A stretch of 64,000 nucleotides of DNA from Heterocephalus glaber. Taxonomy: Eukaryota > Chordata > Mammalia > Rodentia > Bathyergidae. Location: contig NW_004624795.1 of the NCBI RefSeq assembly GCF_000247695.1, forward strand, positions 3,027,307 through 3,091,306. Direction: 5' to 3'. This document shows positions 1 through 9,361 of this stretch, piece after piece. A model generated the notes under the pieces. That model was given only the letters and a program-made list of their open reading frames with translations, was not told the origin of the DNA and did not search any database. How positions within the stretch are numbered: the first letter of the stretch is position 1; every line of letters starts with the position of its first letter. The position numbers were made by a program, and so were the translations under genes.

Positions 1-3000
1 GGGGGCACAGGCCTGTAATCCCAGCCTTGGGAAGCTGAGGCAGGAAGATTGCCAAGAGATTGAGGCCAGCCTGGACTACATAGCGAGACCCTGTCTCAAA
101 AAATAATAAAGATTGGGGCCGGGGATTTAGCTCAGTGGTTTTGCCTCCTGCTGCGCAAGTGCAAGGACCTGAGTTCGATCCCCGGTGCAAATAAATAAAT
201 AAATAATAATAATAAAGACTTACACATCGCGTTAGGACACATGACCCAGGTGATAGGTGTGATGGCATGCTCACAAGAACATCTGCGCTCTCTCCCAGCC
301 CCATGAGGACCGCAAAAGAGAGTCAATATTCCCCAGAAGTAAACAGATTTTCTATTTCCTGATAACAAACCTTGTAAACTAACAATCCCATCATCCCCCA
401 TAATCTAAAAAATCTTCCCAAATAATCTTAATCTCCAAACCAAATTTTAAATTACTTAAGGTTTGAGCGAGGCATAGTTGTGCACATCTGTAATCCCAGC
501 ACTTGGGAGGCTGAGGCAGGAGGATTGCTTTCAGTTCCAGGCCAGCCTAGGCTACATAGTGAGACCCTGTCTCCAGAAAAAAAAAAAAAAATTAATAATA
601 ATAATAATAAATAACATAATTTAAGGTTGAAGACCTAATTGGTGTCCCCCTGAAATCCCAGAACTCTGGGAGACTGAAGAGGACAGGAAATTCAAGCCCA
701 GCCTGGGCAACTGACTTAGGAAGATTCTGTCTCAAAACATAAAAAGGACTGCTAACATCACAAAACTATATATCAATTTCCAATCCCCCTCCATGCATGC
801 TATCAAGAACCTTTGACTAGCCAGGCATTTAGCTCAGTGGTTCCGGCGCTTGCCTCTCAAGCTAGAGGCGGAGGTCCATGGCAGAGCACTCTCCCAACAT
901 GGTCATGCTGGGTTTCATTCCTACCACCACCGAAAAATAAAATAGAAAGGAAAGGACCTGGGATTTAGCTCAGTGGTTCTGGCGCCTGCTGCGCAAGCAC
1001 AAGGTCCCGAGTTCAATCCCCAATAACGAAAAAACAAAAGGAAAGGAAGACAAGACAAGCTTTCAAGCTTAACCTGCAAGGCTCCTCCGGCTCTGGGGCT
1101 TAGGAGTGAGGGTAGGGGAAGAGCCAGAAATACTGTTTCTCTTTCTGGACTTGCAAGGGTAGGCAGAGGCAAAGACTCTGTGTTTAATCACCACATGAAT
1201 AAGAAACAGACTGGAATTCAGGAAAAAGGTCAAGGCTTGCCAGCACGGTCAGCGTTGAGGAGGAGCGTACTGCCCCTGTCTCTTGCAGAGCAGACCGTAG
1301 GGTCTGCTGGGACCCCAGCACCCCCACTCCGGGCCACAGTCCTCAGGACACAGCCAGGAGCCAGCTAGACGCCTGCCAGCTTCTGCCTGGAATTGGGTGA
1401 AGAGCAGTGGCAACAAGAGCCACTTTGAGAAGGAGATCAACAATCACACTCCAGAAGAAAAGGAGTCATTCGGCAGAGGGATGCGAGCTGCCAAAATGTT
1501 AGTCACAGCTTCAAGGTCCGGGTCCGTGTCTCAGCAACTGTTCTTCTGTCTCAGCAACTGTTCTTCGCTCTGACAGAGGTTATTCGCTGCCCCAGAAAAC
1601 CCAGCTCAGCTTCTGTGGCCCTCGCAACAGAAGCAGTTGAGAAGCCTTCAAGTTGGTGGCAGCAAAGGGTGACACCGACAAGATGTCCACCAGAGACTAA
1701 GAGGGAAGGGGGGAACTGTGATTTGCCATTCATTTTCCACACAGGACCAGAATAAGCTGGACAATGGGAAACAGTGACAGGAGAGGAAAATGGAAAATCA
1801 TTCCGGTAAAGAAACAGGCTATACCAACAGCCTACCTGGGAGCTCTGAGCCTCCATAGTATCACCAAACCCCTTAAAAATGAGCTAAGGTGGAGCCAGGC
1901 ATGGTGGCACATGTCTCTAATCCCAGCACTCAGGAGACTGAGGCAGGAGGACAGCCAGGAGTTTGAGTTCCAGGCCAGCCTGGGCTACATAGTGAGACCC
2001 TGTCTCAGAAAAAAAAAAAAGCCAAGGTGGGCTGGGGGTGGAGCACTTGCCTAGCAAGACCAGGGGTTCCAATCCCTGCGATGAAGAGAAAAAAAACAAG
2101 TGCTGTGTACATTAAAATATCGGCCTATTACTGCCCATGATTTTTACCCCAAATAAGTGTACATGCTTTGCAACTCTTCCTGCACTTGCTATGAAGACTG
2201 TGGTTTGCTCAAAGGGCCTGAACAAACAGCTGCAAGTTTCAGGATCACTTTAGAGCAATGCAAAGCATACTCTAGTGTACTAGAAAGCCAGTCTGAGAGG
2301 CCAAGTCAGAGAGAACACTTGGTAACTTTCTCTGGTCTCCTTCGAACGCATCGGAAAAACCTAAAGCTTCGTTTGCAGCCTCACCTGCATTTCACCTTTG
2401 TGCCAACACTACGGAACTAATCAGCACTGTGGGTAAACACCATGAATGGGAACCCTCGCGCCAACAAGTCCACATTGGCACCCAGAAATGCTGAGACTCT
2501 CAGGAACGCTGCTTTTAGGTGACAGACTGACCTAGGGACAAGTGTTGAGGGTATCGGGGCTCAGTAAAAACTTAAGAGTCAGGATTTTACTCCTGATGAA
2601 GAATTAACAATAAAGCAGCTAAAATCATCCAAAGCACACTGGTCTCCACCAAATGACAAGGCCACAGGCCATGACTGGACCAACCCAACAAGTAAGGCTC
2701 AACTGTAAAAAAAGTCTTCAGTGAATTCTCAAGAGTTCACAAAGAAAGTCCCAATCTGTCAAGATTTAAAAACTCAGGTATTATAACCAGGGATTTAGCT
2801 CAGTGGTTTTGCTGCCCGCTGCACAAGCGCAAGAACCTGAGTTCAATCCCCGGTACCAAAAAACAAAACAAAACAAAACTCAGGCGAGGGCCAGGGATTT
2901 AGCTCAGTGTCACCGTGCCTGCCTCACAAGCCCAAGGTCCTGAGTTTGATCCTCAGTACAGGGGGAAAAAAAAACAAAAAAAACCTCAAGTGGGTAGAAA

Positions 3001-3490
3001 ATAAAACACTAGGGCTGGAGATTTAGCTCAGTGGCACTTCGCCTGCCTGGCAAAAGCAAGGTCCTGAGTTCGATCCCCCGTACCAAAAAAAAAGAAAAGA
3101 AAAGAGAAAACACTAGAACCAGGTGTGGCGGCACACACCTGCAATCTCAGCTACTTGGGAGGCTGAAGCAAGAGGATCTCAAGTTCCAGCCCAGCCTGGG
3201 CAACTCAGCGAGACCCTGCCTCAATATAAAAAATTTTTTAAATGGGCTCAGAAGGAAGCTCAGTGTGATGGCCCTGGGTTCAATCTCCAGTACTGGAAGA
3301 AAAGAAAAGCAGGGGAGGTGGCAGACATCTGTTACATTAACACTCTGAGAGGCTGAGGCAGGAATATGTAAAGTTCAAACTCAGCCTGGGTAATTTAGCG
3401 ACTTGAGACCCTGTCTGAAAAAAAATTAACTTTTAAAAGGCCGGGGACGTAGCTCAGTGTGAAGGGGCTAGGGTCAATCCCCAGTGCCAC
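1..3490 (+). repeat. SINE-rich block, probable WIPF2 intron 1
   Basis: There is no coding exon here. B1-like (7SL-derived) copies lie at about 1-110 (cut by the window edge), 469-590, 640-745, 1889-2020, 3118-3235 and 3316-3425 (degenerate). tRNA-Ala-derived ID-like copies lie at about 115-205, 820-935 (B box lost), 957-1040, 2788-2868, 2889-2970, 3013-3095 and 3439-3490. The ID copy at 3013 is flanked by the direct repeat AAAACACTAG, a target-site duplication. Bases 1100-1880 and 2100-2780 are unique sequence in which I see no gene. A 20-bp tandem duplication (TCTCAGCAACTGTTCTTC core) sits at about 1529-1567. Confidence 0.8.
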
Positions 3491-4258
3491 CAAGGAAAAG
3501 AAAGACAAGGAGAAAAAGCCAGTACACACCAGGTTCTTCCAACTCCTCATCCGATGTTACCTTTTCCGGATTCTCCTTCCAGATCGTGACTGGAGCACAC
3601 GTTGTGCGCATGTTAAGACTGCACGTTAAGATCCCCACCTCCGCGCACTTCCCTCCATCGAGACCCCTCAACCCTGGGCGCCCCGCGGCGGCGCATCTCA
3701 GCATCCCTCAGTCGAACCTCTAACCCGGTTCTGCCTCTCCCGAGAACGTCACCGAAACCGATCTCCAAAATGTCACACTGGCCTCCCCGACCCGAGCATC
3801 CTGCTCAGGACTCGCTCCCAACAGGTCCTCCCCGCCCAGTACCTTCCTGCGCAGGTGACCTCGCTGCTCGCCCCTCGTCGCCGTCTCCTGCCCTGGCCCA
3901 GCCTTCCCCAAAACCTCGCTCCCCGGTCCACGGGGCGCGCCCGCCGGATACCAGCCCGGACCCCTCTTCCAGCTCGGATTCCCCGCCCCCGCCCACAGGC
4001 CCCGCCCACAGGCCCCCTCTCCGCAGGCCCCTCTCCGCAGGCCCCTCCCCCAGCGTCCCCTCTCTACCAGCAGGCCCCGCCCCCAACCCCCTCCCCGCTC
4101 TCCCTCCCACTTAGCGCCGCAGATCACCTCAGCGCCGGACCCCAGCCGCCCCAGCCTCCTTCCGACCTGGTCACAGCTGCTCCGGGAGCGAATCCTCCAC
4201 CACCTCTGCTCTGCTCTCGTCTTATCCCGCTAGCCCCCGGGCGGCCTCTCTTTCTCAC

Positions 4259-4450
4259 CGCCGCCTCCCTTTTTGCCAACCCGGAAATGGATCTGCTCCC
4301 ACCGTCCCCAGCGTCCGCGAACAAAATGGAGGCGGGGGAAACCGGAGGAGGGAACAGGGGACGAAAAGACGGAAGCCGCACGCGCGCGGGAAGCCCGCCC
4401 CCTGGCGGCGCACCTAAAAGCGGAAGCGGCCAGATCTTCCGCCATCTTTG
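4259..4450 (-). other. WIPF2: candidate non-coding exon 1 of WIPF2
   Basis: On the minus strand, sequence starting near the YY1-like motif runs to a good splice donor: the exon ends GGAGGCGGCG and is followed by GTGAGAAAGAG, with the boundary at 4258/4259. It contains an ATG at 4445-4443 in the context AAAGATGGCGG, opening an upstream reading frame that stays open through the donor. The transcription start is inferred, not seen. Confidence 0.4.
4393..4409 (-). promoter_or_regulatory. CTCF-like motif
   Basis: The minus strand reads GCCGCCAGGGGGCGGGC, close to the CTCF core CCGCCAGGGGGCGC. It lies inside the putative WIPF2 first exon. Motif match only. Confidence 0.4.
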
Positions 4451-4520
4451 GAAGGTCGCAGGAAGTGGGGTTTGGGGCTTTGGCTGCAATTGGAACCACC
4501 TGGGGATCTTTAAATGACTA

Positions 4521-5470
4521 GGGATGCCAGAGTTCCATCCTCTAGAGACTCTGATTGAATGGGGCCAGTGCAGCGTAGGCGTTGCGACTTTTTAAAATTG
4601 CGCAGGTGATTCTAACGTGTCGCCGAGGTGAATAAACACCAGTTTCTTGGATATACTTTTTTTGTCTTTACCCTGACCGCGCTCACACACACCCTGTCCC
4701 TTAAGTGTCTCCCAGATCTCGAGGTAAGAATCACGCGTCAGCCAACCCTGCAAGGGCCCAGCCGGCAAACTGTGGTTGTCATAGCAACGGAGAGGCTGGG
4801 CCCAGCTACTGCCGTCCTTTAGGTCGTCTTAGTCACCCGGTCAGAACGTTTCTCTTCTTTAGTGAGCTTAGGTTCCCCAGCTTCCTGGAATGAGTGATGC
4901 TGCTTGGGGCAGGATCAAGACTCCTGTACCCGCCCTGGCCCACCTGCTCAGCTAGCGGCACCTCAGGATCTGTTCCCAGTCCGTACATTAAAACGCTTTA
5001 TCACTATGGCCAGCTGCATGGATTTCTCTTCTCCGAATGCTCTGGGTCAGCTCCGTTCCTCGCACTGAGCCCGAAGGAAGGGGACAGGAGTGGGCAGGAC
5101 CCTGGTCACTGTCTATACAGGGAGAGCTACTGGGCCTGTCCCTTCTGTGTCATAGGGTTGTTAGAAGGATCAAGGCATAAAGGGCAAGGCGCGTGATAAG
5201 CCACACATCATTATTCTTGTTTTCCTTCCGTTGCACCGTGAGTAGTCCCGGATCTCACCCACAGATCAAGTAGATGTCACAATGTGACCCTGGTGTGGGC
5301 CAGACACTGGGCTCGGCCTCAGCCCTCAGGAGACTTAATGTCTTGGTGGGCAGACTGGCATGTCAGCAGCTACCTGAGGAATACGTCAGCAGGTGGCTAG
5401 TGCCCTGGGAAGAGGTGCACTATGGGGTGTCAGGGCAAGGCATGATTAATTCCTGCTAAGGAATGAGAGG
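4521..5470. other. unique intergenic sequence
   Basis: This is non-repetitive sequence of moderate GC content upstream of the putative WIPF2 promoter. The short open frames in it look like chance frames. Apart from the X-box-like motif I see nothing gene-like. Confidence 0.6.
4775..4788 (+). promoter_or_regulatory. RFX X-box-like motif
   Basis: GTTGTCATAGCAAC matches the imperfect inverted-repeat X-box bound by RFX factors (GTTGCCATGGCAAC). It lies about 330 bp upstream of the putative WIPF2 start. Motif match only. Confidence 0.4.
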
Positions 5471-7260
5471 ACTGGGCGTGGTGGTGCATGCCTGTAATCC
5501 CAGGATAAAATAGTTTAAAAAATTGGGGGGGGGGCGCGGGTACCGGAGATCGAACTAGGGACCTTGTGCTTTCAAGGCAGGTGGCGGAACCACTGAGCTA
5601 AATCCCTGGCCCCAGAATATTTTTCCTAAACCCTCCTCTCCACCTCCTCCCAGGCCCTGATAATCATTGATCCATTTTTATGTCACGGTGAATCTGCCTG
5701 TTCTAGACACTTCGTTCAAGTGGATTCATAGAAGCCTTGTGTGGTGTCACACACCCAGAATCCCAGCTCTTGGGGAGGCTGAGGCAGGAGGATTGCAGTG
5801 AATTCAAGGCCAATCTGAACTACATAGAACTGTATATATACAGTTCTATAAAACTTGTATAAAACAGTTGTATATATATAAAAAAAAGATGAATTATATG
5901 GTGTGTGAGTTACATCTCAATACGATGATAACCTCCAAACTGGGAAACACTGTTTGAGACGTGCTCATTATGTGTGCAGTGTGTCCAGAAACGTGGGAGA
6001 GCAGTCATCTCAGGAGACAAGATGTGGCTGAGGAGGGGGTCCCAGGGGCTTCAGCCCTAAGGTGGTGGAGGTGTCATGCTCATTGTGTTGGCCTTTAAAC
6101 TTTTTTCTTTGGGGGTTAAAATTAATTTTAAAATTGGTACACTTTTGATATACATAACGATCACATTCATCATAGAGAATTTGTACCTATACATAAAATA
6201 TCTAGAGGGCCGGGGATTTAGCTCAGTGGTTCTGCTGTCTGCCTCACAAGTGCAAGGTCCCAAGTTTGTTCCCTTACCAAAAACAAAAAAACAAATACAA
6301 TGTATGAACCTTGGTTGGATTATGTCCATTTTTAAATGTTTCCTTGGTCTTCTGAGACAGGGCCTCACTGTGCAGTCCAGGCTGGCTGACCTTAAACTCA
6401 CTATTTATCCTCGAATTTATGGTGATCCTCTTGCCTCAGCCTCCTGAGTGCTGGGATTATGGGCATGCACTACTGCACTCCGAATGTTTTTTTGATTGTT
6501 TTGTTTTGTTTTTGAGACAGGGTCTTGCTTTGTAGTTCAGGCTGGCTCTGAACTCACTATGTAGCCCAGGCTGGCCTCAAACTCAAGCGATCCTCCTGCC
6601 TCAGCCTCTCAAGGGCTGAGATTACAGGTGTGCGGCACTGCACCTGGCTCCGACATGTTGTTTATTTTTTTAACGTTTGCTAAACCATGGAAGCCTAAGT
6701 GGGTACTGGGTACTGCACGAGATCACAGAACCATTGTGGATTTCCTTACGTGTGGTAATTGTATATAAGTACCTAGGAGAATGACATTTTTAGGAGATTT
6801 TGGTTTTTGGTACCGGGGATCAAACTCTCCCTAGGAGATTGTTGATAAGGCTTTAAAAGGAATGAAATGATAATGTTTGCAACCGACTTTCAGATAGTTA
6901 TCAAACACCTGCAATCCTATCACTTGGGAGGCTAAGGCAGAAAGATGGTAATGTTATGAGTTCAGAGACCAGCAAGTGTGAGGTAGCAGAGAGACTGTTA
7001 AAAAAAAATGCCAAGGGCCGGGGATTTAGCTCAGCGGTTTTGGCGCCTGCTGCGCAAGCGCAAGGACCTGAGTTCAATTCCTGGTCTGGTACTAAAAAAA
7101 AAAAAAAAAATGCCAGGTGTAGTACTGCATGCCTGTAATCCCAGTACTTGGGAGGCTGAGGCAGGAAGATCCACTGGAGTTTGGGGCCAGCCTGGGCTAC
7201 ACACAGAGTTCAAGACCAGCGTGGACTACATAGTGAGGCCCTGTCTCAAAAATAAATAAA
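5470..7260. repeat. intergenic SINE block
   Basis: ID-like copies: about 5538-5614 (minus), 6208-6285 (plus), 6803-6830 (minus, fragment) and 7015-7105 (plus). B1-like copies: 5472-5520 (fragment), 5735-5830 (plus), 6350-6480 (minus), 6512-6650 (minus), 6905-6960 (fragment) and 7112-7255 (plus). The rest is AT-rich spacer with no gene seen. Confidence 0.8.
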
Positions 7261-7800
7261 TACAATCAATTGATCAAATAAAATGCAACAGTCTGGTTCC
7301 TAAGGGAGCAGAGGCAGCAGGATCTCTTGATGAGACCTTAGGGATTTGAGAGGATTTGGATGCTAAATGCGACGGGTCTAGCAGAGTGGGAGAGACTGAG
7401 GAAAGACATTCTTCCGGTCGCATGAGCTATCCCTGGGGACAGACCCGGCAGAGGGACCGAGGTCCTTCAGGACCCGCTCTCCACCCCTTCGTCCTGCCGC
7501 CTGGCGCCCTATACGTACTCCTGGTGGTGACACCTAGCGGACGGCAAGAATGCTGCCCCGTTCCTCTGCCCACCCCGCAGGGCGGTTTCTGGCGCGGGAC
7601 TCGAGGCACTCTGCGCCCACAGCCAGGGCTCGGGGACCGGTACAGACGCTCAGATCCTGGGTCTGCAGAGTCCGATCTGCGGGCTCGCTCGAGAGCTCTT
7701 GCTCGCTCCGAGGCCCAAGGTTGAGATCGCAGCTTCTCTGAGCCTGTGGCGTCTCCAGCCTCCCTGTCCCTCCCTCCGTCCCCCACCCTCAGCGACACAG
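7261..7800. other. GC-rich flank downstream of RAPGEFL1
   Basis: Unique, moderately CpG-rich sequence between the RAPGEFL1 3' end and the repeat block. Several CTCF-like cores in both orientations cluster at 7498-7545 (for example CTCCTGGTGGTGAC and ACACCTAGCGGAC). No gene seen. Confidence 0.4.
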
Positions 7801-7811
7801 AGGACACAGCC

Positions 7812-9236
7812 GGCAGGCGGTTCTTAGACTTTATCAGCTTTTTCTCCACCCAGGGGTGTCTGCAAGGACAAGGACAAGCGGGTCTCCACAACACGGGAGC
7901 GAGCTTCACGCGGCTTGAGCTTCGGGGCAGGACTGGGTGGCGGGGTTCAGGCGGGCTGAGGGCCTGGAGGGAGGAGGGGGCCTGCAGGTTGGGGGGCATC
8001 CGGGCGACGGGGGTGGGCGGGGCCCGGGGTCGCCCTTGCACATCTTTTACACCCACGGCCACGAGAGGGGACGGGCAATGAGAGGGACACCATAGAAAAG
8101 GGACTGTACACGTGACCTATGATACAGTGTTTACATATGATACAAGGCTCTTTCCCTCTTTTGAGTTTTAAAAAATAAATTTACAATTCCAGAGCTTTGG
8201 GTAAAAAATATATACACCCCAGAGCAGAAGTGGGAGCGGGAGCTGCATCGGCTGCCGCTGCCGCCGCTGCCCCTTCAGAAGGGAAAGGGGGGGTGCCAGG
8301 AAGAGGGGGGGCGGCACCCAGAAGCCTCACCCGGTAGCTGCCAGGGGCCCCTGCACCCCTCCATCCGCAGCCTGGGAAGGGAGACAGAGAGGTCCCCGGG
8401 GCTCTCCAGAGTCCAGTTTCACCTTCACAGTCTGCCCTGCTTCCCTAGTTTTGGGGGGCTGCCTGCCCCCCCCACCTCAGCACTGCAAGGAGGAGGAAGG
8501 GGAGCCAAAGGGGGAGAGGAACAAAGAGCTGTTGTCCGTGGTGTCAGACTCGGGATGACGATGCCCCCTCAGCAGAGAGACCTCAGGGAGCAGGGAAGTG
8601 GGGAGCAGGCACCCCGCCAACTGTAGAGCAGAGAGAGGGTCCGACAGGCAGCTGGGCCTGTGTTCCCTGAGCATACCCTCTCCTGGGAGCCCCAGGGAGG
8701 CTGGGGGTGGGGGCTCAAAGGGCTCACAGTGACCCTCAGGGGCCTGGGCCCACAGGCCTGGATGGGCAGGAAGTGGAGGCACCCAGGGGCCAGTGCAGAC
8801 AAGGGTAGCACCAAACAGAAGGGACCCCTCCTTACACGCATGCGTGCGCGCACACACACATGCACCCACGGCAATGTTCGGAGGGCACAACATTGGGGCT
8901 CCAGCCCTGAACAGGGCCAGTGAGGGAGGCCAGACAGCTGAGGGAATGGGAATTCACTTTGGGAGCGGGAGGGCTGCTCCTTCCTGCCTGGGAGAGGAGG
9001 CTGGAAGCCCTCTCTGAACAGCGCTGGCTGGGAGAGCACAGAGGAATGAGCTGTTTGCCTCCTGTGGCTTGGGCTGAGAGGGCGTGGGGGAGAGGGCTCC
9101 AGTAGGATGATGAGGAGTCCCTCCCTAGAAGTCCATCCCACTCTTCCTCTGCTTGTGGGAAATGCCCAACATGGTGGTGGGACATGGTACAAAGTGCTTG
9201 AGTGCTGGGTCCCAGGACCCCCGTGCGGGCTGCCCC
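7812..9236 (-). other. RAPGEFL1: RAPGEFL1 3' UTR
   Basis: Unique sequence follows the stop codon at 9237-9239 down to the variant poly(A) signal, about 1.4 kb. It is GC-rich near the stop, with a GCC/GCT-rich stretch at about 8253-8275, and AT-rich at 8100-8220. Long open frames in this stretch overlap the last exons in the wrong phase and are not genes. The 3' boundary is inferred. Confidence 0.55.
7830..7835 (-). terminator. RAPGEFL1: variant poly(A) signal of RAPGEFL1
   Basis: The minus strand reads GCTGATAAAGTCTAAG. GATAAA is a known weak variant of AATAAA, and I find no minus-strand AATAAA between it and the stop codon. Cleavage would fall at about 7805-7820. Confidence 0.4.
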
Positions 9237-9361
9237 TCACTGGCTGTTGGCCTCTAGCTTGTAGGACAGCTCGAAGAGGAGGTTCTGGTTGTCGATGACC
9301 TGGAACTGTCGCACATAGGCCTTGGTCTGCAAATGGTGAGGCGAGGCCTCCATGTCCAGGC
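9237..9361 (-). CDS. RAPGEFL1: RAPGEFL1 coding exon 15 and stop
   Basis: 125 nt encoding CLDMEASPHHLQTKAYVRQF to LEANSQ and a TGA stop at 9239-9237. The acceptor tract is a run of C ending CAG. Confidence 0.94.

Larger units (their letters stand above)
3600..4520 (-). promoter_or_regulatory. WIPF2: CpG island, putative WIPF2 promoter
   Basis: The stretch is strongly GC- and CpG-rich. The motif AAAGATGGCGG (YY1-type, minus strand, 4439-4449) is in the orientation usually found just downstream of a transcription start, and GGAAG ETS-like sites are nearby. No WIPF2 coding exon is in the window. The assignment rests on the conserved order RAPGEFL1-WIPF2 and the minus-strand orientation of the motif. 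WIPF2 (WIP family, an actin/N-WASP regulator) has a non-coding first exon, which fits. The gap to RAPGEFL1 would be only about 3.4 kb, shorter than I recall for human or mouse, so another promoter is possible. Confidence 0.5.

Noticed and set aside
115..205. tRNA-Ala-like genes at many positions (A and B boxes)
   Set aside because: The 3' acceptor half is missing and is followed by GGTACC and an A tail, with target duplications. These are ID-type SINEs, not tRNA genes.
3855..4517. 220-codon plus-strand frame
   Set aside because: Pro/Ala/Arg-rich frame in a CpG island. Composition alone explains it, and it opposes the inferred transcript.
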